This document shows, piece after piece, positions 26,514-36,080 of a stretch of DNA of 64,000 bases (position 1 is its first letter; each line of letters starts with the position of its first letter). The position numbers were made by a program, and so were the translations under genes. The DNA comes from Actinokineospora xionganensis (lineage in GTDB: Bacteria; Actinomycetota; Actinomycetes; Mycobacteriales; Pseudonocardiaceae). The notes beneath the pieces are model-generated. The model was given only the letters and a program-made list of their open reading frames with translations. It ran no database searches and had not been told where the DNA came from. The stretch is from assembly GCF_014323725.1 (NCBI RefSeq), contig NZ_JABVED010000017.1, positions 47,516-111,515 of the forward strand, given 5' to 3'.

Positions 26514-27308
26514 GTGTCCGATCTGCAGGACGTGATCATCGCTCTGACCGTGGCGGGCGAAGAGGTCGACGGCATGGTCGCCGACCTCACCGCCGAGCAG
26601 TGGGCGACGCCGACTCCTTCGCCCGGGTGGACGGTCCGGCACCAGGTCGCCCACCTCGCGGCGACGTTCCGGATGGCGGGCCTGGCCGCGTCCGACCCGG
26701 CCGCCTTCGGCGCGCTGGCGAAGACGCTGAGCCCCGACTTCGACGCGAATGTGAACGCTGCCATGTCGCAGTACCTCGGGGATCCGACCGAGGTGCTGCT
26801 GTCGCGATGGCGCACGGATCGGGACAACGCGATCAAGGCGCTCGCGGCGGTGCCCGCCGACTCCGTCGTGCCGTGGCTCGTGCGGCCGCTGCCGCCCGCC
26901 ATCCTCGCGTGCGCGGGGATGATGGAGCTGTTCGGGCACGGGCAGGACATCGCCGACGCGCTCGGCGTCCGGCGCGCCTTCTCCGACCGGCTGCGCTACC
27001 TCGTGGCCTTCGCGGTCCGCACCTGGGACTTCGGATACCTCGCCCGCGAGCTGCCCACGCCCGAGGTCGAGTTCCGGTTCGAGATCACCGGCCCGTCCGG
27101 GGCGCTGTGGGAGTTCGGGCCCGCGGACGCGGTGAACCGGATCTCCGGTCCCGCGGTGGACTTCTGCCTGCTGGTCACCCGGCGCAGGCACCACTCCGAC
27201 CTGGCGGTCACGGCCTCGGGGCCGGAGGCCACCGCCTGGCTGGAGATCGCCCAGGCCTATCGCGGACCCGCGGGCGACGGCCGCGCGCCTCGCCAGTTCG
27301 CGGCGTAG
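26514..27308 (+). CDS. TIGR03084-type DinB/MDMPI metal-binding protein
   Basis: 264 residues. The N-terminus (SPGWTVRHQVAHLAATFRMA) is the DinB-like mycothiol-dependent maleylpyruvate isomerase helical bundle with a metal-site histidine; the second metal histidine is probably in MELFGHGQDIADAL. The C-terminus has the conserved DFCLLVTRRRHHSDL block of the TIGR03084 family. GTG 26514 has AAAGGA 9 nt upstream. Such proteins may use mycothiol as cofactor. Here a mycothiol-dependent step, or self-protection against a thiol-activated enediyne, is an attractive but unproven guess. Confidence 0.85.
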   Translation: MSDLQDVIIALTVAGEEVDGMVADLTAEQWATPTPSPGWTVRHQVAHLAATFRMAGLAASDPAAFGALAKTLSPDFDANVNAAMSQYLGDPTEVLLSRWRTDRDNAIKALAAVPADSVVPWLVRPLPPAILACAGMMELFGHGQDIADALGVRRAFSDRLRYLVAFAVRTWDFGYLARELPTPEVEFRFEITGPSGALWEFGPADAVNRISGPAVDFCLLVTRRRHHSDLAVTASGPEATAWLEIAQAYRGPAGDGRAPRQFAA

Positions 27309-27411
27309 CAACGGCTTTGGCTGGACGGCAGTGGCGGTGCGGGTGCGGTGCCGCGCCCGCTGATGGGACGAGGGTGAGTCGAGTGGCTGTCTGTCTCTTG
27401 TGGACCGTGCG

Positions 27412-29067
27412 ATGAGCGCGCCGGGGTTCGAGTTACCCGACTCCCCACCGCCGCCGGTCGGGGAACGCCTGCCTGCCAGACACCTGCGCAAAGTCGAGGC
27501 GGTGCCACCACCGCCGGTCCGGTCCATGCGCCTGCTGCGCGCCGAACGGGACGCGTTGGAAGAGGCGGTCCTGGAGGGCAAGCCCGAGGCCAACGCCCGG
27601 ATGCGGGCCCAGGGAAAGCGCACCGCACGGGAGCGGCTGGAGCTGCTGCTCGACGGCGGGTCGTTCACCGAGTTGGAGATGTTCCGCAGGCACCAGGCGC
27701 GCGGGCTCAAGGTCGACGAGTCCCGGCCGCACTCCGACGGCGTCGTGGTGGGGTCGGGCACGATCGACGGGCGCCGAGTTTTCGTCTACGCGCAGGACTT
27801 CACCATCTGCGGCGGGTCGCTGGGCGCGGCGCACGCGGCGAAGATCCACAAGGTGATGGACCTCGCCCTCGCCGCCGGGGCGCCGATCGTGGCGCTCAAC
27901 GACAGCGGGGGAGCGCGCATCCAGGAGGGCGTGCTGTCCCTCGACGGATATGGCGGGATCTTCCGCCGCCAGGTCGAGGCGTCCGGGGTGATCCCGCAGA
28001 TCAGCGTGGTGCTCGGCCCGTGTGCGGGTGGCGCGGCCTACTCACCGGCGTTGGCGGACTTCACCTTCATGGTCCGTGAGACCTCCAACATGTACCTGAC
28101 CGGCCCCGATGTGGTGGCGGCCGTGACGGGGGAGCGGGTCACCCACGCCGAACTCGGCGGCGCGGACGTGCACGCCACCCGGTCCGGCGTGGCGACCTTC
28201 GTCCACGACGACGAGGAGAGCTGCTTCGAGGACGTGCGGTACCTGCTGTCCCTGCTTCCCGCGAACAACCTGGAGACCCCGCCCGCTGGCCCGCCCCAGG
28301 GCGCGGTCGACGACGTCCGGCCCGCGTTGGCCGAACTCGTGCCCGCTGAACCGAACAAGCCATACGACATGCGCTCGGTGGTCGAGGAGATCGTCGACGA
28401 CGGCGACTACCTGGAGGTCCACGAACACTGGGCCGCCAACGTCCTGTGCGCCTTCGGCCGGGTCGACGGCGAGGTGGTCGGCATAGTCGGCAACCAGCCG
28501 CTGGTCCTGGCAGGGGTCCTCGACGCCGCCGCGGCGCAGAAGGCCGCCCGCTTCGTCCGCTTCTGCGACGCCTTCGCCATCCCGCTGGTGACCCTCGTCG
28601 ACGTCCCAGGCTTCCTGCCCGGCACCGAACAGGAGTACGCGGGAGTCATCCGCCACGGCGCGAAACTGCTCTACGCATACTGCGAGGCAACGGTTCCCCG
28701 CGTGCAGGTGATCGTCCGCAAGGCCTACGGCGGCGCCTACATCGTCATGGACTCCCGCTCCATCGGCGCGGACCTGGCGCTGGCCTGGCCCACCAACGAG
28801 ATAGCGGTCATGGGCGCGGCCGGAGCGGTCGACATCCTCTTCCGCAAGGAACTGGCCGCCTCCCCGGACCCCGACACTCTCCGCGACAACCTCCGCGCCG
28901 AATACGCCGACCAACTCACCCACCCGTACTACGCCGCCGAACGCGGCCTCATCGACGACGTCATCGACCCGGCGAAGACCCGCGCCGCCATCGCCCGCGG
29001 CCTGGCCATGCTCCGCACCAAACGCAAGCAGGCCCCGCGCCGCAAGCACGGCAACATCCCCCTCTGA
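27412..29067 (+). CDS. Acyl-CoA carboxylase beta subunit (carboxyltransferase)
   Basis: 551 residues, biotin-dependent carboxyltransferase of the AccD/PccB family: N-terminal lobe with KRTARERLELLLDGGSF and oxyanion-type LNDSGGARIQEGV; C-terminal lobe with VDVPGFLPGTEQEYAGVIRH, VRKAYGGAYIVMDS and the ending KHGNIPL. It carboxylates a short acyl-CoA using a separate biotinylated alpha subunit, absent from this window. ATG 27412 was chosen; GTG 27400 is in frame. It could raise malonyl-CoA supply for the enediyne PKS. A second, clearly related carboxyltransferase is at 60841. Confidence 0.9.
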   Translation: MSAPGFELPDSPPPPVGERLPARHLRKVEAVPPPPVRSMRLLRAERDALEEAVLEGKPEANARMRAQGKRTARERLELLLDGGSFTELEMFRRHQARGLKVDESRPHSDGVVVGSGTIDGRRVFVYAQDFTICGGSLGAAHAAKIHKVMDLALAAGAPIVALNDSGGARIQEGVLSLDGYGGIFRRQVEASGVIPQISVVLGPCAGGAAYSPALADFTFMVRETSNMYLTGPDVVAAVTGERVTHAELGGADVHATRSGVATFVHDDEESCFEDVRYLLSLLPANNLETPPAGPPQGAVDDVRPALAELVPAEPNKPYDMRSVVEEIVDDGDYLEVHEHWAANVLCAFGRVDGEVVGIVGNQPLVLAGVLDAAAAQKAARFVRFCDAFAIPLVTLVDVPGFLPGTEQEYAGVIRHGAKLLYAYCEATVPRVQVIVRKAYGGAYIVMDSRSIGADLALAWPTNEIAVMGAAGAVDILFRKELAASPDPDTLRDNLRAEYADQLTHPYYAAERGLIDDVIDPAKTRAAIARGLAMLRTKRKQAPRRKHGNIPL

Positions 29068-29074
29068 CCGGTCG

Positions 29075-29739
29075 TCAGCCCGTGGTCAGACCGGCGTCGT
29101 GGGCGAGCAGCGCGATCTGGGTGCGGTTGTTGAGGTCGAGCTTGGTGAGCATCGACGACACATGGGCCTTGACGGTGGCCACGCTCATGAACAGCTCGTC
29201 GCTGATCTGCGCGTTCGACTTTCCCGTGGCCACCGCCACCGCGACCTCGCGTTCCCGTTCGCTGAGCCTGGCCAGGACCGTAGTGGCGTGGCTCCGCCGT
29301 GCGTCCGCGCCCTGGCGCCGACGTGGGCGATGAGCCTGCGGGTGACCGCGGGCGACAGGATCGGGTCGCCCGCCGCGACGCGGGTGATCGCGTGCAGGAT
29401 CTCGGTGGGCCGGGTGTCCTTGAGCAGGAAGCCGCTCGCGCCTGCCCGCAGTGCGCGCAGCACGTACTCGTCGGCGTGGAAGGTGGTCAGCACGATGACC
29501 TCCGGCGGGTCCGACCGGGCGCGCAGCAGTTCGGTGGCGGCGAGGCCGTCGAGCCTGGGCATGCGGATGTCCATCAGGACCACGTCGGGCGCGCAGGCGT
29601 CGACCGCCGCGACCACCTCGGTGCCGTCCGCCGCCTCACCCACCAGGACAAGATCGGGGGCGGCTGACAGGATCATCACCAGACCCGCCCGCACGAGTGG
29701 GTCGTCGTCCACGACGAGGACGCGGACCGGGGTGTTCAC
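29075..29739 (-). pseudogene. LuxR/NarL-family response regulator, frameshifted before the HTH
   Basis: From GTG 29739 (4-bp overlap with the kinase stop) the REC domain is intact: VRVLVVDDDPLVRAG, phospho-Asp in VVLMDIRMPRLDG, FLLKDTRP. After HGGAT the frame changes and runs to a stop at 29185. The correct LuxR helix-turn-helix, LSEREREVAVAVATGKSNAQ...SVATVKAHVSSML, is fully present in another frame to a stop at 29075. A one-base loss near 29285-29295 explains it. As written the product cannot bind DNA through its HTH. Genuine inactivation and sequencing error cannot be separated here. Confidence 0.8.
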
Positions 29740-30893
29740 GGCTGCCACGGCAACCAGGCCCAAAGCCGGAAGTCGCCCGCGGAGGTGTGGCCGTGTTCGA
29801 GCCGCCCGCCTGCCAACTCGGCCCGTTCGGCGAGCCCGATGATGCCGCTGCCCGCGCCCGGGATGGCCGTTTCCTCGGTGTCCGACGGCCACGGGTTGCG
29901 GATCTCGACGGTCACGCCGTCGCCCCGGCCGCCGTGCACGCTCACCGACACCTCAGCGCCGGGGGCGTATTTGCGGGCATTGGTCAGTCCCTCCTGCACG
30001 ATCCGGTACGCGCCGCGGCCGATCGCGGGCGGAACCGACGCGGGATCGGCAACCCGGCTCACCAGCCGCACCCGCGTCCCGGCCCGCCGCGACTCCTCGG
30101 CCAGCGCGGGCAGGTCGGCCAGCGTCGGCTGCGGCCGTTCCGGGGCGTCATCGTCGCAGTCGACCTCGGCCCGCAGCACGCCGATCACCTCGCGCAGGTC
30201 TTCCAGCGCCTGGTGGGCGCTGTCGCGGATCACCCCGGCGGCCCGGGCGATCTCCGCGGCGGGCGCGTCCGGGCGCAGCTCCAACGCCCCGGCGTGCAGA
30301 CTCACCAGGGACATCCGGTGGGCGAGCACGTCGTGCATCTCCCGGGCGATCCGCTTGCGCTCCTGTGACCGGGCCTGCGCCACCCGCTCCAGATCCGCCC
30401 GCCGCGCCTGTTCGCGCAGGGACCCGGCGAGCTGGCGGCGGGCCCGCACGAACATCCCGGTGGCCAGGACCGCCGCCACGCAGACGACGCCGAGCGCGGC
30501 CAGCGGCCAAGTGGGCAGCGGCACGTCCGGGCGGACCACCACGGAGCCGACCGACGCGGCCGCGAACCCGGCCGTGACCAGGCCGACCACCGCGAAACGC
30601 CGGTGCACCGCGACGGTGAACAACGCGAGCAGGGCCACCCCGGACGCGGCCGACGAGAAGACGCTGAACGCGATGACCGGCGCCGCGAAGCCGACCGGCA
30701 GGCGTCGGCGCAGCCAGACACCCAGGCAGCCCAGCCCACCGAGGATGGCATCCACGGCGAGCACCGCCGGGTCGAGCCGCCGTTCGACGCCGTCGACGTA
30801 GGCCAGCGCCGTGAAACCCACGGCCAACAGGAAGGCCACCACGTCGACGGCCCAGTCGCGCGGTGAGCGCGACTCGACGGCCGGAATCCTCAT
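29736..30893 (-). CDS. Sensor histidine kinase (NarL/DesK type)
   Basis: 385 residues. Four to five membrane segments in the first ~150 residues, then a coiled linker and HisKA_3 with RKRIAREMHDVLAHRMSLVS (phospho-His), followed by HATPase features YRIVQEGLTNARKYAPGAE and GSGIIGLAERAEL. It is coupled (GTGA) to the frameshifted regulator, its cognate partner. ATG 30893. Signal unknown; the position beside the enediyne operon suggests but does not prove a regulatory link. Confidence 0.92.
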   Translation of the reverse strand: MRIPAVESRSPRDWAVDVVAFLLAVGFTALAYVDGVERRLDPAVLAVDAILGGLGCLGVWLRRRLPVGFAAPVIAFSVFSSAASGVALLALFTVAVHRRFAVVGLVTAGFAAASVGSVVVRPDVPLPTWPLAALGVVCVAAVLATGMFVRARRQLAGSLREQARRADLERVAQARSQERKRIAREMHDVLAHRMSLVSLHAGALELRPDAPAAEIARAAGVIRDSAHQALEDLREVIGVLRAEVDCDDDAPERPQPTLADLPALAEESRRAGTRVRLVSRVADPASVPPAIGRGAYRIVQEGLTNARKYAPGAEVSVSVHGGRGDGVTVEIRNPWPSDTEETAIPGAGSGIIGLAERAELAGGRLEHGHTSAGDFRLWAWLPWQP

Positions 30894-31024
30894 GGTCGGA
30901 CGATACGGCGGTGCGGTGCCGCGCCGCATCAGACCAAAGTAGAACCCGAAAACAGTCTTTCGGATCGGCTCTCCCGACTTTCGGCCAAGGCGACGCACCC
31001 ACTCCCACCGCCACGCTGCTCCAC

Positions 31025-31732
31025 ATGACGAACGAAACCGACAAGAGTGTCCCGCGGTGGGCAGGCCTGACCAGCATCGGCGGGGGCCTGCTGCTGCTGG
31101 TCGTCTTCGCCTGGGTGATCGCCTTCGCCGGGGCGGACCCCGCGGGGCCCGCCGGACCGATCAACAAATTCCCCGAGATCAAGACTGTGCGGATCGTCGA
31201 GAACGGCTTCTACCTCGCCGTCCTCCTGTTGTGGATTCCGCTCTACCTCGCCCTGTGCCGCGGCCTTGCCCGGACCGCACCCGCCCTGATCGGCGGCGCC
31301 CTAGGCCTGCTCGGTCTGGGCGTGCTCGCCGTCGGCGCCATCCCGCACGCCGCCACCTCCAGGCTCGCCGACCTCTACCACGCCCCTGGGGCGACCGCCG
31401 CCGACCAGGCCACCCTCGCCCTGATCTGGCAGGGCACCCAAGGCATCTACGACGGGCTGGTGCTCACCGGCCTGCTCGTCATGGCGGCAGGCATCGTCCT
31501 GATCGGCCGGGCCTTGCACGCCGACCCGGCCTACGGCCGAGGCATCGCGTGGCTCAGCATCTTGCTCGGCGTTGTGGGGCTGGTTGCCGGGACAGTGGTG
31601 CTCATCGACCCCACGTCGCCCGCGGCCGCGCTCGGTGTCTTCGCGCTCATCGCCTTCCATCTTGTGCTCGGGCGGAAAGTCCACCGACTGTCCAAAATGG
31701 TCACACCAGTCATGTCGATGCGGACGGCGTGA
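31025..31732 (+). CDS. DUF4386-like membrane protein
   Basis: 235 residues with about six membrane helices, starting RWAGLTSIGGGLLLLVV and containing the periplasmic PINKFPEIKTVRIVENG and a later LIWQGTQGIYDGLVLTG. The pattern fits DUF4386-like proteins of unknown function. ATG 31025; divergent from the kinase with a 131-bp gap. Confidence 0.7.
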   Translation: MTNETDKSVPRWAGLTSIGGGLLLLVVFAWVIAFAGADPAGPAGPINKFPEIKTVRIVENGFYLAVLLLWIPLYLALCRGLARTAPALIGGALGLLGLGVLAVGAIPHAATSRLADLYHAPGATAADQATLALIWQGTQGIYDGLVLTGLLVMAAGIVLIGRALHADPAYGRGIAWLSILLGVVGLVAGTVVLIDPTSPAAALGVFALIAFHLVLGRKVHRLSKMVTPVMSMRTA

Positions 31733-32387
31733 TTCCCACGGCCGCATTCGCGGGCGATTCCCGATCACCAGGTTACGACGGTCCCGGACAGCCCGTAGGT
31801 GCTCACGCCCGCCACAGCCCGCCCGGGTCCGGCCAGGCGACCGCGTCGGTGACAAGGGTCGACCCGCTGTTCCTCCAGTCCACACTGGACGTCAGGTTCG
31901 GACGGTGCGGGCTCGCGGGCACCCAGAGGCACCGGACGACCAAGGCGACTTTGATCGACCCCGCCCGCCGCCTCGGGGTGTCCCGATGTCGGTCTTGACC
32001 GAGCCGTCCCGCGGCCGACCGTGCCACCCGCGCGGGCATCGACTTCGCGCTCAACCTGGACCCCCTGGCTGCACACCATCCGGCCGTCGAAGCCGCGCTG
32101 ATCACACCGGTCAGGTGGGTGGTCGCCCGGACAGTTCGATCAAGGCGGCGGTTCGCGCCACGTTTCGGTTGGACTCCGATGGGCGGGGCATCCGTGGCGG
32201 CTGGAGTCCTTCCTGTCTTAATTGGGACGACGGGATGCGGGCCGAGGAAGCGCTGATCGACATGGTCGGCGGCGACGGCTTGCACCGCCCCACGGCCACG
32301 TCGACGTCCGCTGACCTTGCCCGCCACGCCGCCGACTGGTTCCTGTGCGCCAAGAAGGGACGCTGGGCCGTCGACTAGGTTTCCGGC
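31733..32387 (+). other. Gene-free region with a probable coding remnant
   Basis: No complete gene can be supported in these 655 bases. One stretch at about 32010-32105 (plus strand) has strong G/C third positions and reads as a helical protein piece (RAGIDFALNLDPLAAHH), but it has no start and soon degenerates. A further helical run precedes the stop at 32378 (MRAEEALIDMVGG). Together these look like a decayed gene. Confidence 0.4.
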
Positions 32388-32696
32388 ATGCCCACACAGC
32401 TCAGCGAAGGCGCTTCCGGCGCGATCCGACGCTTCGCCGGGTGGGTCGCTCGCGGCTCGCTCGGCCATCCCATGCTCGACGGGATCGCCTACTGGGACGA
32501 GCTTCGGGATTCGCCGTCGCAGCTGGAGATCTGTTTCGCCATCTTCGCCAACGTCATCGAGTTCGACGACCACGGCCAACCCACCAACGAGAAGTACGCC
32601 GAGCGTCGCGCCGCGGTCTGGCTCTACCGCTACTGCACGGGAGAACAGCCGCCGGGGGAACCCGAGATCGAGCCGTGGGAGTGCAGGCTCTACTGA
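32388..32696 (+). CDS. Hypothetical protein, 102 aa
   Basis: Soluble small protein with a helical core (DGIAYWDELRDSPSQLEICF) and a Trp/Tyr-rich end. Its stop overlaps the 3' end of the convergent DinB gene by 7 bp. No domain recognised; codon bias supports it. Confidence 0.6.
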   Translation: MPTQLSEGASGAIRRFAGWVARGSLGHPMLDGIAYWDELRDSPSQLEICFAIFANVIEFDDHGQPTNEKYAERRAAVWLYRYCTGEQPPGEPEIEPWECRLY

Positions 32697-33274
32697 GCCT
32701 CGCGGGCGGTCTTCTCCAGCCGCTCCCGGTACTCCGACCACCAAGCCGGGTCGCCGCTGGGCAGGTTGTGGGCGTCGACGCGCAGGCCTGTGGCGCCGTC
32801 GATGAGCTCCCGGACGATGTCCGCGTGCCCGGCGTGCCGTTGGGTCTCGGCGATCAGGTGGATCAGGATCCGGTGCAGCGTCACCTCGTCGCGGCCCGCC
32901 GCCCAATGCGGCACGCGGCCCGGAGACTCCAGCGTCAGCGCCGAGATCGTCGCATCCGAGTGTGCGCGCACCCGCTCGTAGAGCCCGAGGATCTCGGCCC
33001 GGGACTCGTCCGCCGTCGCCCACATGTCCGCGTTGGGCTCGGCGTCCTCGGCCATCCACGGGAACGTCTGCTCGAACGGCCGCCCGAACGTGTCGCCGAA
33101 GTACGCGATCTCGCAGGCCGCGACATGCTTGACCAGCCCCAACAGGTTTGTCCCCGTCGGCGTCAGCGGGCGGCGGATGTCGTATTCGGAGAGTCCTTCG
33201 AGCTTCCACAGCAGCGCGTCGCGGGCAAAGTTCAGGTAGCGGTGAAGATCCGCTTTGGGATCCGATGCGGTCAT
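32690..33274 (-). CDS. DinB-superfamily protein (DUF664-like)
   Basis: 194 residues from ATG 33274. Four-helix-bundle DinB pattern with metal-site histidines: LLGLVKHVAACEIAYFG near residue 45 and LIHLIAETQRHAGHADIVRE near 150 (HxxxH). Members may use mycothiol or other thiols; the role here is unknown. Confidence 0.85.
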   Translation of the reverse strand: MTASDPKADLHRYLNFARDALLWKLEGLSEYDIRRPLTPTGTNLLGLVKHVAACEIAYFGDTFGRPFEQTFPWMAEDAEPNADMWATADESRAEILGLYERVRAHSDATISALTLESPGRVPHWAAGRDEVTLHRILIHLIAETQRHAGHADIVRELIDGATGLRVDAHNLPSGDPAWWSEYRERLEKTAREAQ

Positions 33275-33500
33275 GCGGCACAGCATCGCATCCGACACCG
33301 ACAAGGACCTCAGGGTCTGGCCGAGCCCCTGCATGACACGGCCAGACCCGGCGCTCGGGTCACAGCGAGGGCATAGACCCGCGAACGCATCCCGCTCCGG
33401 TGAGGCGCCCTAACCGGCGAGACGTGACCCACTGTAGGGCACTACTCACGGGTACCGCGACCCGGTCACGCGGAGTTGGGCGATTCGCTATCAAAAATAC

Positions 33501-33549
33501 GGAAAGGCGAGGGCCGGGCGTGTGAGGTACGTCCGGCTCTCGCCTTTCC
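33501..33549 (-). terminator. Intrinsic terminator of the M14 carboxypeptidase gene
   Basis: 17-bp stem (33501-33517 with 33533-33549; one G-U pair) and 15-nt loop; on the minus strand it is followed by GTATTTTTGATAG. It lies ~90 bp past the carboxypeptidase stop. The rest of 33275-33638 shows no convincing gene. Confidence 0.85.
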
Positions 33550-33638
33550 TGCGGACCCGCGGTGGTGCTCGCATCACCGGTCGCGGGTGGGGTGACGGTC
33601 GCCCCTGACGGCCTGGCCACCCCGGTGGTCTTACCTGG

Positions 33639-35036
33639 TCACGGCCCGTACGGTCGGGCCGCCTTGCTCGCGGCGTACATCAACATCGGCTTCACCTTCG
33701 GCCAGTATGTCCCGCTCTGGCAGGAGTACGCGGGCAGGAACCCGGCACAGCCGCCGCTCGCGTTGCCGATCTCCCACACGAAGCTCGCCGCGCCCAGGTC
33801 GTCGTAGACCCAGTCGTCGGTGGAGCCGCCCGCGTTGTACAGAACCTCGCCGGGCTGCCCGTAGCGCCAGCCCCCCGCGATCCGCGCCATCTCCTTGGCC
33901 ATCGCGCGAAGGCTCGCGTCGTTACCGGTGTGGTAGGTCGAGCTGAAGCCCCACGGGAACAGCACCATGTTCGAGTAGCTGTGCATGCTGATCACGACGC
34001 CGGTCGTGTCGGCGGGCGCGGCGGCTGACGTGCCGGTGGCGCGGCGGTCCTTGTACAGGCTGCGCCACAGGGACTGCAGGGCCTTGGTCTCGACCTCGGA
34101 GTTCGCGCTCGGCCCGCGGTAGGTCTCCGAGCAGGGGTTGGTGCTGCTGCCGGTGCCGTAGCCGGAGCTGGTGTTGCGGTTGAGGTCGATGCCGATTTGG
34201 CTGCTGCCGCCGGTCGTGCCGCAGTTCGGGCCGTTGGTGGTGTTGGCGTTCTTGCGATGCGTGTACGGCGATGTGCCACCGCGCTGGACGATGTCGACGC
34301 CATCGGGGTTGGCGATCGGCACGACCCAGACCTCGGTCGAGTTCAGCAGCGACGTCACCTGGCTGTCGACGCCGTAGCCGTCGGTCAGGTGGTCGATCCA
34401 GCGGTAGGCCACGTCGCCGGTGGTCAGCTCCCGGGCGTGCAGCTGGGCCATCACGAACAGCCGCGGCTTGGGCGCCGAGGTGCTCATGGCGCAGTCGCCA
34501 ATGGCTTTCTTGGTGATGCAGATGGCTTTGAGGTCGTAGCCGCCCGCGCCGCGGGTCTTGCGCCACGAGTCGCCGTAGTCGACGACGGTCGCGAGGGCGG
34601 CGTGGTCGCGCGCGACCTGGTCGAGGTGCGCGTACTGGGCGTTGACCGTGCGGTAGCCGCCGTAGTACGTCTCTTCCGCGACCGCGGCGTCGAGCACGGC
34701 GGCCTGGCCACTGCGGGACGGGGGAGTCCACTTCGGCGGGGCGAGCACCTGCTCGATCGACACCCGGAAGCCGCGGCCGCGCAGCCTGCTCCCGGCGTCG
34801 TTGCGGCCCATGACGAACAGGTCGTCGCCGTCACGGTCTTCGAGCACGTCGAAGCCCTCGGTCAGCAGGGCGTCGGACTTCGCGACGCCGTCGGTGATCC
34901 GGTACACGTAGGTGGGGCCGCTCGCCTCCGCGACTGCGGGGGGAGCGGCGGAGCCGGGCAGAGCGCTGAACAGCACAGCGGCGGTGGCGGCCGCCGTGAG
35001 GCCCAGCGTGGCCGCGGTTCGGCGAGAGTGGGACAA
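33639..35036 (-). CDS. Secreted zinc carboxypeptidase (M14)
   Basis: 465 residues. Signal peptide from SHSRRTAATLGLTAAATAA to SALPGSAAP. The M14 zinc site is visible: HARE in MAQLHARELTTGD, the third ligand in ISMHSYSNM, substrate-binding ANPDGVD and DLNRN, and catalytic Glu in ASFVWEIGNAS. The TTG start at 35036 is chosen because AGGAGG lies 6 nt upstream; no ATG fits. It should trim C-terminal residues from external peptides. Terminated at 33501-33549. Confidence 0.9.
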   Translation of the reverse strand: MSHSRRTAATLGLTAAATAAVLFSALPGSAAPPAVAEASGPTYVYRITDGVAKSDALLTEGFDVLEDRDGDDLFVMGRNDAGSRLRGRGFRVSIEQVLAPPKWTPPSRSGQAAVLDAAVAEETYYGGYRTVNAQYAHLDQVARDHAALATVVDYGDSWRKTRGAGGYDLKAICITKKAIGDCAMSTSAPKPRLFVMAQLHARELTTGDVAYRWIDHLTDGYGVDSQVTSLLNSTEVWVVPIANPDGVDIVQRGGTSPYTHRKNANTTNGPNCGTTGGSSQIGIDLNRNTSSGYGTGSSTNPCSETYRGPSANSEVETKALQSLWRSLYKDRRATGTSAAAPADTTGVVISMHSYSNMVLFPWGFSSTYHTGNDASLRAMAKEMARIAGGWRYGQPGEVLYNAGGSTDDWVYDDLGAASFVWEIGNASGGCAGFLPAYSCQSGTYWPKVKPMLMYAASKAARPYGP

Positions 35037-35174
35037 GGACAACCTCCTGGGACGAGAGGATTTCCGCCAGATTGCCCGAGGCGTAACGGTCGCACCAATC
35101 CCATTAAGACATAGCTTCGACGTATGGACCAACTGGGAATATGGGATGGCGTAAGGGGAATCCCTTGCACCGGG

Positions 35175-36041
35175 TCAATGGGACGCGGAATTGCCGCCAT
35201 TGAGCCGAGCCATCTCGGTTTCGTCGAGCCGCAGGTCCGCCGCGGCGGCGGAATCGCGGATGCTCTCCGGCCGCGACGACCCCGGAATGGGGATCACGAC
35301 CGGCGCCTTGGCCAGCATCCAGGCCAGGCACACCCGCTGGGGGCTCACGCCGCGCTCCCGCGCGATTTCGGCGAACGGCCGGAACCGGCTGCCCAGGGCG
35401 GCCGCGCCGCCGATGCCGCCAAGCGGGCTCCACGGCAGGAACGCGATTCCCAGTTCCGCGCACAACTCCAATTCCGGCTCACTGCTTCGGAACTCGGGAG
35501 AGAACTGGTTCTGCACGGCCGCCAGCCTGCCGCCGAGGATCTCGTTCGCCTCCCGGATCTGCTCGGGATCGAAATTCGACACGCCCGCCATCCGAATCTT
35601 GCCCGCGTCGAGCAACTCCGCCAGCGCGCCGACGGAGTCCGCCACCGGCACGGTCGGGTCCGGCCGGTGGAACTGGTAGAGCCCGATCGCCTCGACCCCC
35701 AGCCGCCGCAGCGACTCGTCGCACGCCTTGCGCAGGTACTCGGGCCGCCCGTCGAGCCCCCACGCCCGGCCGGGCCCCCGCGTGTGGCCGCCTTTGGTCG
35801 CCACCAGGACGTCCGTGCCGAGCCCCTTGAGCGCCTCGGCGATCAGCTCCTCGTTGTGGCCGAAGTCGGTCTCGTCGAGCGAGTACGCGTCGGCTGTGTC
35901 GATCAGCGTGACCCCGGCGTCGACCGCGGCCTGGATGGTCGCGAACGCGCGCTCGCGGTCCGGCCTGCCGTCGACCGACAGCGGCATCCCGCCCAGTCCG
36001 ATGGCGCTGACCTCGACTTCGCCGATCTGTCGGATATCCAT
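35175..36041 (-). CDS. Aldo/keto reductase
   Basis: 288 residues, AKR TIM barrel. Catalytic set visible: Asp and Tyr in DTADAYSLDET, Lys in DVLVATKGG; the NADPH-binding end has IPGSSRPESIRDSAAA. It resembles the AKR11/YghZ-like general group. ATG 36041. The 50-bp tandem repeat lies directly upstream of its start, so it may affect its promoter. Confidence 0.9.
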   Translation of the reverse strand: MDIRQIGEVEVSAIGLGGMPLSVDGRPDRERAFATIQAAVDAGVTLIDTADAYSLDETDFGHNEELIAEALKGLGTDVLVATKGGHTRGPGRAWGLDGRPEYLRKACDESLRRLGVEAIGLYQFHRPDPTVPVADSVGALAELLDAGKIRMAGVSNFDPEQIREANEILGGRLAAVQNQFSPEFRSSEPELELCAELGIAFLPWSPLGGIGGAAALGSRFRPFAEIARERGVSPQRVCLAWMLAKAPVVIPIPGSSRPESIRDSAAAADLRLDETEMARLNGGNSASH

Positions 36042-36080
36042 GCCCCCGATCCTGCCCGCGCCCGCGTGCGGCCGCCAGCC

